Notes: generated by a model not told the origin, from the sequence alone. DNA of 64,000 nt from Pseudaestuariivita rosea (GCF_017592335.1 NZ_JACNMP010000014.1:1-64000); one strand, 5' to 3'; shown: positions 10,164-18,867, numbered from the stretch's first letter. Made by a program: numbers and translations.

Positions 10164-10364
10164 ATGTTGATTGTTATTGGCACAGTGGTTGGAATTGTCC
10201 TGTCTATTGTTCCCTATTGGATACTGTGGAAACGCACCGGTCATAGCGGCGCCTGGAGCCTGTTTTTGCTGCTGCCGGTCACTGGTATCGTCAGCTATTG
10301 GATTCTGGCGTTCAAGGAATGGCCATCAGATGAAACGGACAAGGACGCCGCCGATGTATTTTAA
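10164..10364 (+). CDS. Small membrane protein, KRTGHS family, copy A
   Basis: A 66-residue protein with two membrane helices joined by WKRTGHSGAWSLFLLLPVTG and ending in YWILAFKEWPSDET. It is a close paralogue of the next gene, which it overlaps by 11 bases. Tandem duplication inside the nuo operon is the simplest explanation. Function unknown. Confidence 0.75.
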   Translation: MLIVIGTVVGIVLSIVPYWILWKRTGHSGAWSLFLLLPVTGIVSYWILAFKEWPSDETDKDAADVF

Positions 10365-10560
10365 TATTCCGGCTGGCGCCATCTTTGTCAGCCTGCTGGT
10401 CTGGGCAATCATATTCGTCCCGCCGCATATACAGTACTGGAAACGGACAGGGCATAGCCCTTACCTGGGTCTGCTGGTGGTGATACCCGTTGTGGGTCTG
10501 ATTTCGGTCTGGGTTCTGGCGCTGAAGGAATGGCCGAGTGAGCACGGGCGTGAAAAGTAA
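10354..10560 (+). CDS. Small membrane protein, KRTGHS family, copy B
   Basis: A 68-residue protein starting MYFNIPAGAIF at 10354, inside the end of the previous gene but in another frame. It has the same plan: helix, YWKRTGHSPYLGLLVVIPVV, then VLALKEWPSE. The paralogue match to the preceding gene supports this start rather than an upstream one. Function unknown. Confidence 0.7.
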   Translation: MYFNIPAGAIFVSLLVWAIIFVPPHIQYWKRTGHSPYLGLLVVIPVVGLISVWVLALKEWPSEHGREK

Positions 10561-10864
10561 GATCGCAGTTTGTGGCCTGATCGCTCTGTGCGGTTGTAAT
10601 CCTGTCAAAGTTACAGAATCTGAGCTGGAATTCGGTGGATCGACCCCTGATGGCGGTGCGGTTTTCAGCGCGGTAACGAATATCTTCGAGGTCAGCGGTG
10701 GCGATCTGGGGCCTGACGATCTTGAGACTGCGCAAGAAGCCGCTCGGGTGTATTGCCAGCGTCGGGGAAAGCAACCTATTTTTGGTGAAGATGATGATCT
10801 GACCGGATTGCCTTCGTACTGGGACGAGGGGCAAATTTGGTATATTCAGGGGAGATGCGAATGA
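10538..10864 (+). CDS. Small lipoprotein
   Basis: A 108-residue protein (GTG at 10538; GTG at 10550 is also possible) with a lipoprotein signal: KSKIAVCGLIALCGC, with the lipobox LCGC. It should be lipidated and anchored to the inner or outer membrane facing the periplasm. The mature part is acidic. It overlaps the previous gene by 23 bases and the next by 4. No family recognised. Confidence 0.7.
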   Translation: MSTGVKSKIAVCGLIALCGCNPVKVTESELEFGGSTPDGGAVFSAVTNIFEVSGGDLGPDDLETAQEAARVYCQRRGKQPIFGEDDDLTGLPSYWDEGQIWYIQGRCE

Positions 10865-11277
10865 AGCTGAGATATTTTGCTGTATTGCCGGTGATGTTCC
10901 TGATGGGCTGTGAAACGGATGTTCAGGTGAACCGTGTTTCAACCAGCGACCCAAGGGTGCAGACGCTGTTGGAATGGCCGGTCCCCGAATATTATGCCAA
11001 CCTGCGTGTTGCCAGGCGGATCGCGGATCAGTGTCCGCGCTATAGTTTCGACCGCCGCCTTGATAGCAACATTGCGGAACAACGTTCGGGCACCGGACGT
11101 GGTCCTTTGGCTGCCGCAGGCCAGCGCGGCGCGATTGATCTGGAATTCGGCGTCAAGCGCCGATCGTTTGAGGCGATCCATCAGGTCGATCTGGACAGCA
11201 GCAATCTGTGTGCCGCAGGTGACGACGAACGCGCGCGGAATACGCCGTTAAGCGTTTTGCTGGTTCCAACGGGCTAA
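10861..11277 (+). CDS. Lipoprotein of unknown function
   Basis: A 138-residue protein with the lipoprotein signal MKLRYFAVLPVMFLMGCETD (lipobox LMGC). The ATG overlaps the preceding stop (ATGA), so the two lipoproteins are translationally coupled. The mature part is basic and polar, with two cysteines (DQCPRY, SNLCAAG). I do not recognise the family. Its 3' end is followed within about 30 bases by a large structured repeat. Confidence 0.72.
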   Translation: MKLRYFAVLPVMFLMGCETDVQVNRVSTSDPRVQTLLEWPVPEYYANLRVARRIADQCPRYSFDRRLDSNIAEQRSGTGRGPLAAAGQRGAIDLEFGVKRRSFEAIHQVDLDSSNLCAAGDDERARNTPLSVLLVPTG

Positions 11278-11307
11278 GGCATCGTCTTGAAAATCTGCAA
11301 TTTGATA

Positions 11308-11426
11308 GATGAGAGATGAGGGCCGCGACCGACCCGAGGGTGGCGCAAACGCGCCGCCGTCGTGCTGTAAGCACGCCTTCGGCGTGACGGGGGCGGGTCG
11401 GCGCGGCCCGGTGGTGCCCACCGGGC
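11308..11426. repeat. Structured dispersed repeat, copy 1
   Basis: A 119-bp G+C-rich unit. Its arms 11320-11336 and 11394-11409 form a 16-bp stem with one bulged A (GGGCCGCG-A-CCGACCCG against CGGGTCGG-CGCGGCCC). Inside are small hairpins, including CGTGCT-GTA-AGCACG; at the 3' end CCCGGTGG-TGC-CCACCGGG forms another. A second copy lies at 50719-50841, and two stem pairs differ between copies by compensatory changes. It occupies most of the gap between the lipoprotein and DUF3291 genes. Confidence 0.75.
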
Positions 11427-11532
11427 ATATTAGATCGATACGTTGTTGAGGATCTTTAGGACGATGCTCTAGCCTTGATCCTTCACCGCTGTTACGGTCG
11501 GCGGGACCGACAGTTGGCGAAAGGAACTGATC

Positions 11533-12015
11533 ATGCATCTGGCAGAACTGAATGTGGGGCGCCTGGTGGCGGCCAGGGACGATCCGCGTGTTGCAGACTT
11601 TATGTCAAATCTGGACCGCATCAACGGATTGGGCAAACGGATGCCCGGTTTTGTCTGGATGATGGAGGGGTCTGGTGAACCCGACACAGGCAACACGGAA
11701 AACTGTATCGCTGGTAATCCTTTGTATGTGCCAAACCTGACTGTCTGGGAAAGCGTCGAAACCCTGGAAAATTTCGTCTGGAACACTGTGCACCGCCAGT
11801 TCTATGAACGCCGCCACGAATGGTTTGAGGTGTTGGGCGATATGCATTTCGTCATGTGGTGGGTGCCCGAGGGCCACAAACCCACTCTGGACGAGGCCCT
11901 GGAACGCCTGGAATACCTGAAAAACAACGGCGACAGCGACCATGCGTTCGGCTGGTCCTACCTGAAAGAAGCCCAGCTTTGGAAGGTCAAAAACTGTGCA
12001 GCGGCGGCGGAATAG
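11533..12015 (+). CDS. DUF3291 domain protein
   Basis: A 160-residue soluble protein of the DUF3291 family, a dimeric alpha/beta-barrel fold related to monooxygenase-like domains. Characteristic segments are MHLAELNVGRLVA at the start, NLTVWESVETLENFVW in the middle and FVMWWVPEGHKPTLDEALERL later. AAGGA lies before the ATG. No biochemical role is established for the family. The last 32 bases are duplicated 659 bp downstream, beyond an inserted gene, so the present C-terminus may be a regenerated copy. Confidence 0.88.
   Translation: MHLAELNVGRLVAARDDPRVADFMSNLDRINGLGKRMPGFVWMMEGSGEPDTGNTENCIAGNPLYVPNLTVWESVETLENFVWNTVHRQFYERRHEWFEVLGDMHFVMWWVPEGHKPTLDEALERLEYLKNNGDSDHAFGWSYLKEAQLWKVKNCAAAAE
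11984..12015 (+). repeat. 32-bp direct repeat, left copy
   Basis: The final 32 bases of the DUF3291 gene, from AGGTCAAAAACTG to the stop TAG. An identical copy is at 12643-12674. The pair brackets a 627-bp segment that holds one gene. Confidence 0.9.
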
Positions 12016-12023
12016 CGTCGGTC

Positions 12024-12626
12024 GTGTTAGGGGCAAAAGCGAAACATATTTTTAGAAGTTTCTTTGCTGTCCTTGGGCTTATGACGCTGCCAGCTCATGC
12101 CGAAGACATCAACGCGCTTCTTGCGGCGCTGGATCAGACAAAGTTCTGGGATGCCGAAATTGCCCCTGATGAATTGCGCGAAAGGGTTATGTCGGATGGC
12201 GTCGTTGCCTTGTTCGGGTCTTCAAGGGGGGTATCTCTTGATGCAGAAGATCTTGCCGAAGGTGGCATCGCCCAGACTTTGAATGATATGACGCCTTTGC
12301 TAGCCTCTTTGGGGGTCAATCCGCCGAAAATAGAAACAATAGAGGAAGATGGTTATACATATCGCCTGCGTATCGGCAGCAAGACTTATGACGTCTATAC
12401 ACCTGAAAACCATCAGGATAGCTGGGCCCTTGCTTTTATTGCGACTGTTCAGATCGTGAATGATCTTTTGCCCGAGGGGCAGACATTTTACGCCTTCTAT
12501 GGTGGGCATGATGGTTATGGAATAATCATGCCGCCAGAAACAAAACCTTTTTTCGATATTTTACCAAAAAGGGACCGCCCGTACATTCCTGTTAACGTGC
12601 CGCCCTGGTATGGACAGCCACATTGA
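12024..12626 (+). CDS. Secreted protein of unknown function, inserted gene
   Basis: About 200 residues from a GTG at 12024. A hydrophobic segment, FRSFFAVLGLMTLPAHA, forms a signal peptide with cleavage before EDINALL. I do not recognise the family; the C-terminal half is aromatic-rich (FYAFYGGHDGYG, VPPWYGQP). The gene is richer in A+T than the nuo genes. It sits exactly between two identical 32-bp repeats derived from the end of the upstream gene, which marks it as an insertion. An ATG at 12081 is an alternative start but would remove most of the signal peptide. Confidence 0.65.
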   Translation: MLGAKAKHIFRSFFAVLGLMTLPAHAEDINALLAALDQTKFWDAEIAPDELRERVMSDGVVALFGSSRGVSLDAEDLAEGGIAQTLNDMTPLLASLGVNPPKIETIEEDGYTYRLRIGSKTYDVYTPENHQDSWALAFIATVQIVNDLLPEGQTFYAFYGGHDGYGIIMPPETKPFFDILPKRDRPYIPVNVPPWYGQPH

Positions 12627-12642
12627 ATCTGGCAGATCTAAC

Positions 12643-12674
12643 AGGTCAAAAACTGTGCAGCGGCGGCGGAATAG
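12643..12674 (+). repeat. 32-bp direct repeat, right copy
   Basis: Perfect duplicate of 11984-12015. It has no start codon or ribosome site and is not part of a gene; it looks like the original or regenerated tail of the DUF3291 gene left after insertion of the segment between the copies. Confidence 0.9.
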
Positions 12675-12768
12675 GGCCGCTGTTATTGCATAACGGTTGC
12701 CCTGAACACATCTCGGTGGTCAAAGACAGGCGCCCCGTGCGGCTGTTTTCAGATCAAGGAGATCGCAT

Positions 12769-13179
12769 ATGAAAAAGATATTTATAGGCCTGATTGCGGG
12801 TTTGATGTCATTTGCCATTGTCACCACTGCCGATGCCAAGGGCAGTTTGCGGGATAACACCCGAGTGAACAATGAATTGCTGGCCGCCGCGGTGGGGGAT
12901 GAGATTCGCAAGAACTGTTCCAGCATTGCCGCGCGGTTCTGGTATGTTTTGAACCGGGCGCGTCAGCTTGAGCAATATGCGATGGCCCAGGGCTTTACCA
13001 AGCAGGAAATCGAGGATTATGTCGAATCCGATGTCGAACGGGACCGGATGAAAGCCCTGCGCGACCGCTATCTGGCTCAAAACGGTGTGACAAAGGGCGA
13101 CGAGGCGTCCTATTGCCGTTTGGGTGAAAAAGAAATAGCTGATAATACGCTGATCGGGTCATTGCTGCGCAAGCGTTGA
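12769..13179 (+). CDS. Secreted protein, DUF5333-like
   Basis: A 136-residue exported protein with a signal peptide (MKKIFIGLIAGLMSFAIVTT, cleavage near ADAKG). The mature part is helical with conserved-looking cysteines in RKNCSSIAARF and ASYCRLGE. Proteins of this kind just before nuoG are typical for Rhodobacteraceae; I recall the family as DUF5333, from memory. AAGGAG precedes the start. A role in complex I assembly is only suggested by location. Confidence 0.75.
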   Translation: MKKIFIGLIAGLMSFAIVTTADAKGSLRDNTRVNNELLAAAVGDEIRKNCSSIAARFWYVLNRARQLEQYAMAQGFTKQEIEDYVESDVERDRMKALRDRYLAQNGVTKGDEASYCRLGEKEIADNTLIGSLLRKR

Positions 13180-13237
13180 TCCGGCATTGGATTAATGGCA
13201 GTTGTCCCTTTGGGGCAACCAAAAGGGCAAGGAAAAG

Positions 13238-15253
13238 ATGAGCGACCTGCGCAAGATCATCATCGACGGAAACGAAGTTGAGGTGGACGGGGCGATGACC
13301 CTGATCCAGGCCTGTGAGGAAGCGGGGATCGAAATTCCGCGGTTCTGTTATCACGAACGTCTGTCGATTGCCGGAAACTGCCGGATGTGTCTGGTTGAGG
13401 TCGTGGGTGGTCCGCCCAAGCCTGCCGCCAGTTGCGCGATGCAGGTGCGTGATCTGCGCCCCGGCCCCGAAGGTCAGCCGCCCGTCGTCAAGACCAACAG
13501 CCCGATGGTCAAAAAGGCGCGCGAAGGCGTGATGGAGTTTTTGCTGATCAATCACCCGCTGGATTGCCCGATTTGCGATCAGGGCGGTGAATGCGACCTG
13601 CAGGATCAGGCGATGGCCTATGGCGTTGATTTCAGCCGCTTCCGGGAACCCAAGCGCGCGGTTGAGGATCTGGATCTGGGTCCTTTGGTCGAAACCCATA
13701 TGACGCGCTGCATCAGTTGCACCCGCTGCGTGCGGTTCACGACCGAGGTTGCCGGGATCACTCAGATGGGCCAGACCGGTCGGGGCGAGGATGCCGAAAT
13801 CACCAGCTATCTGGGCGAAACGCTCGATTCGAACCTGCAGGGCAATGTTATTGATCTGTGTCCCGTGGGTGCGCTGGTGTCGAAACCCTATGCCTTTACC
13901 GCGCGGCCGTGGGAGCTGACCAAGACCGAGTCGGTCGACGTGATGGATGCGCTCGGGTCGAACATCCGCGTTGATACCAAGGGGCGCGAGGTCATGCGTT
14001 TTCTACCGCGCAACCACGACGGCGTGAATGAAGAATGGATTTCCGACAAAACGCGCTTTGTCTGGGACGGTCTGCGGCGTCAGCGTTTGGATCGGCCCTA
14101 TGTGCGGGTAGATGGCAAGCTGAAACCTGCGACCTGGCCCGAGGCGCTGGCGGCGGCGGCTGCGGCGATGAAGGGTAAGAAGGTTGCCGGGTTGGTCGGC
14201 GATCTGGCCCCGGTTGAGGCCGCGTTTGCCTTGAAACAGCTGGTTCAGGGGCTGGACGGGAATATCGAATGTCGCACGGACGGTGCGAAGCTGCCAGCTG
14301 GGAACCGGTCAGGCTATGTCGGCACCGCGACGATCGAAGACATCGATACTGCCGAGATGATCCAGTTGATCGGAACAAACCCGCGGGAAGAGGCCCCCGT
14401 GCTAAACGCCCGCATCCGCAAGGCTTGGAGCCATGGCGCAACCGTGGGTCTGATCGGCCCCGCCGTTGATCTGACTTATGATTATGTCCATGTCGGCACG
14501 GACCGTGCGGCGCTGGAAAAGATCGCATCTCAGGATATCGGTGCGACGAAAGACAAGGAAAGCGTTGTGATCGTCGGGCAGGGCGCCATTCAGGGCGCTG
14601 ATGGCGCGGCCGTTCTGGCGCTGGCGATGCAACTGGCCGAGAATTCGAATTCGAAACTGATGGTGCTGCACACGGCGGCGTCCCGCGTGGGTGCTATGGA
14701 CGTGGGTGCAGTGACCGAGGGCGGGATGGACGCGCTGGGCGACAGCGAGGTGATCTATAATCTGGGCACGGATGAGATCAACATCGCCCCCGGCCCATTT
14801 GTAATTTATCAGGGCAGCCACGGTGATCGGGGCGCGCATCGGGCTGATGTGATCCTGCCCGCCGCGGCCTATACCGAGGAACCGGGGTTATTCGTGAACA
14901 CCGAAGGGCGGCCTCAGCTGGCCTTGCGCGCGGGTTTCCCACCGGGCGAGGCCAAGGAAAACTGGGCCATCCTGCGTGCCCTGTCGGCCGAACTGGACGC
15001 GACGCTGCCCTATGACAGTCTGGCACAGCTGCGCCAGGCGCTGGTGGCCGAGGTGCCGCATCTGGGTCAGATCGACGAGGTGCCCGAAAACGAATGGACG
15101 CCGCTGGCCAAAGGGACGCTTGAACAGGGCGATTTCGACTATGCGGTTGAGGATTTTTATCTGACAAACCCCATCGCACGTGCGTCGGAACTGATGGCCG
15201 AGCTGAGCGCGAATGCGCGGGCGCGCCGTGACACCCCGATTGCCGCAGAATGA
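13238..15253 (+). CDS. nuoG: NADH-quinone oxidoreductase subunit G
   Basis: A 671-residue NuoG (75-kDa), carrying clusters N1b, N4 and N5 of the electron wire. Ligands appear as [17 protein letters not shown] (N1b), [19 protein letters not shown] (N5, with a His ligand) and CISCTRC plus the later DLCPVGAL (N4). The C-terminal part is the shortened molybdopterin-oxidoreductase-like domain. The start at 13238 follows AAGGA; a weak hairpin (GTTG-TCCC...GGGG-CAAC, 13201-13219) precedes it. It is the last nuo gene here: nuoH, expected next, is absent. Confidence 0.97.
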   Translation: MSDLRKIIIDGNEVEVDGAMTLIQACEEAGIEIPRFCYHERLSIAGNCRMCLVEVVGGPPKPAASCAMQVRDLRPGPEGQPPVVKTNSPMVKKAREGVMEFLLINHPLDCPICDQGGECDLQDQAMAYGVDFSRFREPKRAVEDLDLGPLVETHMTRCISCTRCVRFTTEVAGITQMGQTGRGEDAEITSYLGETLDSNLQGNVIDLCPVGALVSKPYAFTARPWELTKTESVDVMDALGSNIRVDTKGREVMRFLPRNHDGVNEEWISDKTRFVWDGLRRQRLDRPYVRVDGKLKPATWPEALAAAAAAMKGKKVAGLVGDLAPVEAAFALKQLVQGLDGNIECRTDGAKLPAGNRSGYVGTATIEDIDTAEMIQLIGTNPREEAPVLNARIRKAWSHGATVGLIGPAVDLTYDYVHVGTDRAALEKIASQDIGATKDKESVVIVGQGAIQGADGAAVLALAMQLAENSNSKLMVLHTAASRVGAMDVGAVTEGGMDALGDSEVIYNLGTDEINIAPGPFVIYQGSHGDRGAHRADVILPAAAYTEEPGLFVNTEGRPQLALRAGFPPGEAKENWAILRALSAELDATLPYDSLAQLRQALVAEVPHLGQIDEVPENEWTPLAKGTLEQGDFDYAVEDFYLTNPIARASELMAELSANARARRDTPIAAE

Positions 15254-15258
15254 CCTGA

Positions 15259-15281
15259 GGTCCCGGATCAAGTCCGGGACC
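15259..15281. repeat. Perfect hairpin after nuoG
   Basis: GGTCCCGGA, loop TCAAG, TCCGGGACC: a 9-bp perfect stem starting six bases after the nuoG stop. It resembles short palindromes common between alphaproteobacterial genes (from memory) and may stabilise or end the nuo transcript; there is no clear T run. Confidence 0.6.
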
Positions 15282-15331
15282 GTGACCACTTTTGAATTCA
15301 GTTTTCATTTCTTGACTTTAGGATCAAAGGT

Positions 15332-16387
15332 TTGACCCAAGTGCTTTTTCGTATCCTGCTGATTTGTGTTGCGATTGCAGCCCCGTTTCATCTGAGCGCC
15401 AAATCCACACATACCCGCGATGCTTGCACGGTTGAGACCCTGCGGCTTGATCCGTCGATTTTCACCGATGATCTGATGGCCGAGGCACGGCAACTGTCGG
15501 ATCAGATGGAAAATCCGGTGGGTCGGCTTTGGAAAATAACGAATTCCGATGGGGGCACGTCCTATCTTTGGGGCACAATGCATGTGAATGATCCGGTCGC
15601 GCTGGATTTGCCCCCGGAACTGCGGCAGGCGTTGAAAACAGCGAATGTCGTCGCGACCGAGATTGACTATACCGTCCAAAGCCGCGCTGATTTAGAGCGC
15701 TTTTATCGTGGCGATGATTTCTGGACATATGGGAACGAAACCCTCTCCCTTTTGTATCGAATTGACCGTCAGGTGGTGCAGTGGATTGCCGAGCGTATGC
15801 AGTCCCTCGGTTATGGTCCATCAGGTGGGGCGCGGGCCATCAAACCCGTGGCCTTGGCCCAACTTCTGCTGGGTGATCCATGCAATGACTTTGCGCAGGG
15901 CGTTCGACCGATTCAGGATGACTGGATCGCGCTGTTGGGGCTGGATGCGGGGGCCAAGGTGATGGGGTTGGAATCCCCCGACACCCTGCGCAACAAGCTG
16001 AGCCATTATCGCAGCAGTGAACTGACCGAAGCGATGATCGAGGTTTATGGCGCTTATTTGAACCCTGATAATCTGAAAGCCAATCGTGAAGGCTTCTTTA
16101 CCCTTTATGCCCAAGGCCGGATTGGCGACATGATGGCGTTGGATCTGATGTATCTGGAAAATCTGTTGGGGCAGGACAAGGGGCGTCGCGTTCATGGCCT
16201 GGTCGACGGGTATCTGATCGACGAACGCAACCTTAACTTCGTCCGCCGCGCGCGACCTTTGCTGGATCACGGCGGTGCGGTTATTGCTGTGGGGTGTTTT
16301 CATCTGCCCGGCGAAATGGGCCTGGTCGAGCTGTTCCGCGCAGCAGGCTATCAGGTTGAGCGTGTGCCGACCGAGGGCGAAATCTGA
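15332..16387 (+). CDS. TraB/GumN family protein
   Basis: A 351-residue exported protein of the TraB/GumN family, a Tiki-like metalloprotease-related fold. A signal peptide (LFRILLICVAIAAPFHLSA) precedes the two family motifs: YLWGTMHVND, holding the GxxH element, and AVGCFHLPGEMGLVELF near the end. Tiki-type relatives are metal-dependent proteases, so a periplasmic peptidase role is possible but unshown. The start is TTG at 15332 with AAAGG before it; GTG at 15341 is an alternative. It stands where nuoH would be expected. Confidence 0.85.
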   Translation: MTQVLFRILLICVAIAAPFHLSAKSTHTRDACTVETLRLDPSIFTDDLMAEARQLSDQMENPVGRLWKITNSDGGTSYLWGTMHVNDPVALDLPPELRQALKTANVVATEIDYTVQSRADLERFYRGDDFWTYGNETLSLLYRIDRQVVQWIAERMQSLGYGPSGGARAIKPVALAQLLLGDPCNDFAQGVRPIQDDWIALLGLDAGAKVMGLESPDTLRNKLSHYRSSELTEAMIEVYGAYLNPDNLKANREGFFTLYAQGRIGDMMALDLMYLENLLGQDKGRRVHGLVDGYLIDERNLNFVRRARPLLDHGGAVIAVGCFHLPGEMGLVELFRAAGYQVERVPTEGEI

Positions 16388-16422
16388 TAAAGCGGTTTTG
16401 TGGAACGCCCCTGCGGTGCGTT

Positions 16423-16456
16423 GCCTTTGGCAAGAGTATTTGGGGAACAATGAAGT
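16423..16456 (+). repeat. Dispersed GAGTATTT element, copy 2
   Basis: GCCTTTGGC, then GAGTATTTGGGGAACAATGA ending in AGTGAGG. It belongs to the GGAACAATGAAG subtype and follows the TraB/GumN gene. Confidence 0.6.
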
Positions 16457-16574
16457 GAGGTCTGAGTGCTGTTTCGGACTATCGGGTGTGTATTTGGGAG
16501 CGCTGCATCACGCACTCTCTTGCACCTGCACCGGCGGCGCTCTAAATCAGGGTAAGGAATAAGGATAACGCCCC

Positions 16575-16814
16575 ATGCCAATGAAAGCCCAGGATATCGA
16601 AGACCTTCTGCGCGAAAGTTTTCCTGACGCCCAGATCACGATCACGGATCTGGCGGGCGATGGAAATCATTATTCGGCTGAGGTGATCGATGAAAGTTTT
16701 CGCGGCAAGAACCGGGTACAACAGCAGCGTGCGGTCTATGCTGCCCTTAAGGGCAAGATGGACGGCAGTCAAGGCGAGTTGCATGCCCTGGCCCTGACGA
16801 CGAAGGCGCCTTAG
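16575..16814 (+). CDS. BolA/IbaG family protein
   Basis: A 79-residue BolA-family protein. It shows the class II KH-like fold signature with the nucleic-acid/partner loop FRGKNRVQQQRAVYAAL and the histidines H33 (NHYS) and H73 (LHAL). BolA-like proteins bind monothiol glutaredoxins through a shared [2Fe-2S] cluster and act in iron homeostasis. The monothiol glutaredoxin gene lies two genes downstream, so the partners are probably encoded together. Confidence 0.9.
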   Translation: MPMKAQDIEDLLRESFPDAQITITDLAGDGNHYSAEVIDESFRGKNRVQQQRAVYAALKGKMDGSQGELHALALTTKAP

Positions 16815-16815
16815 G

Positions 16816-17058
16816 GTGAGCACCTCTTTGACGGTCATTATCCTTATTATTGCGGGGCTTACCATTGCGATTGCCGTGGCCCGAATGCGTGATCTGAAAG
16901 GCACCGAGCGTGGCAGCCCGCCGGGTAAGGGGTATCACGTGATCGATGCAGATTATTCATCCGGTGCAGGTGGCGGCGGGCATCAGACACAGTACAAGGT
17001 CCCGAAGGACCCGCAGGAATACGCAAAACTCTTCGTACCGAAGGAGACGAAAAAGTGA
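16816..17058 (+). CDS. Small single-pass membrane protein
   Basis: An 80-residue protein from GTG 16816: one N-terminal membrane helix ([18 protein letters not shown]), then a polar tail with a Gly-rich patch (SSGAGGGG) and the end [16 protein letters not shown]. It lies between bolA and the glutaredoxin gene and overlaps the latter by four bases. The conserved-looking tail may bind a cytoplasmic partner. Function unknown. Confidence 0.75.
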   Translation: MSTSLTVIILIIAGLTIAIAVARMRDLKGTERGSPPGKGYHVIDADYSSGAGGGGHQTQYKVPKDPQEYAKLFVPKETKK

Positions 17059-17417
17059 CAGACGCAAACGCGCAAATTCAGGAAACCATCAGCTCAAACG
17101 ACGTGGTGCTTTACATGAAAGGCACTAAGGAAATGCCGCAGTGCGGATTTTCATCCCGTGTGGCCAGTGTGCTGAATTACATGGGGGTCGAGTTCAAGGA
17201 TGTGAATGTTCTGGCGGATGAAACCGTTCGTCAGGGGATCAAGGATTTTTCTGATTGGCCAACCATCCCGCAGCTATATGTCAAAGGCGAATTTGTCGGT
17301 GGGTGTGACATTATCACCGAAATGACCCTTTCGGGTGAGCTGGACACGCTGTTTGATGAAAACGGTGTCGGCTATGACAAAGAGGCCGCAGATCGCATTC
17401 GTGAAAGCAACGCCTGA
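17055..17417 (+). CDS. grxD: Monothiol glutaredoxin, Grx4 type
   Basis: A 120-residue monothiol glutaredoxin with the CGFS active site at Cys30 (PQCGFSS), followed by [20 protein letters not shown], which holds the glutathione-binding loop. These proteins carry a glutathione-coordinated [2Fe-2S] cluster and work with BolA in Fe-S transfer and iron sensing. The GTG start overlaps the preceding stop. The end of the transcript is marked by a clear hairpin terminator. Confidence 0.95.
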   Translation: MTDANAQIQETISSNDVVLYMKGTKEMPQCGFSSRVASVLNYMGVEFKDVNVLADETVRQGIKDFSDWPTIPQLYVKGEFVGGCDIITEMTLSGELDTLFDENGVGYDKEAADRIRESNA

Positions 17418-17426
17418 TCTGTTATG

Positions 17427-17458
17427 GGCTGGCGTCATATGGGCGCCAGCCGGTTTTT
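17427..17458 (+). terminator. Rho-independent terminator after grxD
   Basis: GGCTGGCG (17427-17434), nine-base loop, CGCCAGCC (17444-17451), then GGTTTTT. It separates the grxD unit from the convergent protease gene. Confidence 0.8.
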
Positions 17459-17459
17459 C

Positions 17460-18038
17460 CTATCGGGACAAAATCAGACGGCCGTTTGAAATTTCGATCC
17501 GGGCGAAGCGTTCCAGATAGATCATGCCCAGCAAACTGCCGTCCATTTCACCGGCATTGACCGAGGCGCGGACGTTCTGGTCGCGGTAGTCGCCCAGTTC
17601 GACCTGATCAATCTGGATCATCGCTGTTTCGACAACACCATTAGCGGTGCGCGCACGTCCGAAGTACGACAGGCTGTCGGGGTCGATCCCGATGCGGGCG
17701 GCGTCGCGTTGGGTCAGCACCATATCGGTCGCACCCGTATCAACGACGAAATCCACCGGTACATCGTTCAGGCGCAGGGTCAGGTAGTAGTGGCCGTCCT
17801 GGGATCTTGGCACCTCAATCCGGCCGTCCTGGGCCACGGATTGGCGCGGGTTCACGTCACCGCTGATATCCTGCCACAGGCCCGCCACTGCGATGGCGCC
17901 CACAAAGATCAGGCCCCAGACCGCCGCCTGTTGGGCCGTTTTCCCCAGGCTTTGGCGGTTCTGCATCAGAAAATAGCCGCCAATGACAAGGCCGAGGATT
18001 GTCAGGTATATCAGTTGCGAAAAATCTCCGCCGGGCAT
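17460..18038 (-). CDS. Retropepsin-like aspartic protease, membrane-anchored
   Basis: A 192-residue clan AA aspartic protease of the single-domain TIGR02281 type. Two N-terminal membrane segments (LIYLTILGLVIGGYFLM and VWGLIFVGAIAVAGLW) place the catalytic domain in the periplasm. The active-site motif is VDFVVDTGATDMVLT; the flap/second part includes GRARTANGVVETA and SLLGMIYLERF. Such proteins must dimerise to be active. Substrates are unknown. Confidence 0.88.
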   Translation of the reverse strand: MPGGDFSQLIYLTILGLVIGGYFLMQNRQSLGKTAQQAAVWGLIFVGAIAVAGLWQDISGDVNPRQSVAQDGRIEVPRSQDGHYYLTLRLNDVPVDFVVDTGATDMVLTQRDAARIGIDPDSLSYFGRARTANGVVETAMIQIDQVELGDYRDQNVRASVNAGEMDGSLLGMIYLERFARIEISNGRLILSR

Positions 18039-18073
18039 GATCGATCCTTATATTTGGTGTTCATATATAGGGG

Positions 18074-18682
18074 CTAAAGTCCAAATCCAAAATCGCTAAG
18101 GCCGTCCAGAACAAACTGCACGGAAAGGGCGGCCAGCAACATGCCCAAAAGGCGCGTGACGACATTGACGCCGGTCTTGCCCAAGGCCCGTTCGATCAGG
18201 CTGGAGGCCATGAAGAAGACAAAGACAACGGCGATGACCGCCAGCATGACGCCCGTTACGGCGGCAAACCCGACCCAGTCCTGATCTCCGGTCAGCAGAA
18301 TAATCGTGGCAATTGATCCGGGGCCTGCAATCAGCGGGATGGCGATGGGAAAGACCGATGGGTCGGGGCGTTCTTCGGCCTGATCTTCGCGGCGGCTTTG
18401 GCGGCGTTCAAACAGCATATCGAGCGCCGTCAGAAACAACAGAATGCCGCCTGCGATGCGGAAAGCGGGCATGGAAATGCCGATAAAGCCCAGGACGGCT
18501 TCGCCAAAGAAGCCAAAAAGCAGCAGAATGCCGATTGAGATGACGCAGGCCCGTGCGGCGATGGCACGGCGTTCGGCGACTGTCATGCCTTGCGTCAGGG
18601 CCACGAAAATCGGGGCCAGACCGATGGGGTCGATGATGACGAAAAGCGTGACGAATGCGGTGATGAAGGCCTCAAATCCCAT
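18074..18682 (-). CDS. MarC family membrane protein
   Basis: A 202-residue six-helix inner-membrane protein of the MarC/UPF0056 family. The N-terminal FVIIDPIGLAPIFVALTQGM and the central PIAIPLIAGPGSIATIILL are family hallmarks. Function is not established; MarC of E. coli is no longer thought to confer drug resistance. It is upstream of the aspartic protease in the same direction with a 35-base gap and may share a transcript. Confidence 0.92.
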   Translation of the reverse strand: MGFEAFITAFVTLFVIIDPIGLAPIFVALTQGMTVAERRAIAARACVISIGILLLFGFFGEAVLGFIGISMPAFRIAGGILLFLTALDMLFERRQSRREDQAEERPDPSVFPIAIPLIAGPGSIATIILLTGDQDWVGFAAVTGVMLAVIAVVFVFFMASSLIERALGKTGVNVVTRLLGMLLAALSVQFVLDGLSDFGFGL

Positions 18683-18721
18683 TACTGCAACCGCTTTTCA
18701 GGGTTGGTGACGCCGGGATTT

Positions 18722-18743
18722 GAGTATTTTTGGAACAATAAAG
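18722..18743 (+). repeat. Dispersed GAGTATTT element, copy 3
   Basis: GAGTATTTTTGGAACAATAA followed by AGTACC, in front of the marC gene on the other strand. It is of the GGAACAATGAAG subtype. Confidence 0.55.
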
Positions 18744-18867
18744 TACCGTTTTTGAATCATGATTTTTGATAGGGAGTTTATGTCCTAGATGCAGATAATG
18801 CTACCCGTATTGTGCCGAGCATGCAGGTCAATTCACCGACAGAGGTCAATCTTTACATGGCATCGTT

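Noticed and set aside
11153-11428. Basic, Pro/Gly-rich minus-strand frames in both structured repeats (also 50685-50894).
   Set aside because: They exist because the repeat copies are similar; the conserved feature is the stem structure, not the reading frame.
16445-16460. GGAAC inside the dispersed elements as EcfG -35 boxes.
   Set aside because: No CGTT lies 16-17 bases downstream in any of these copies; the match is part of the repeat.
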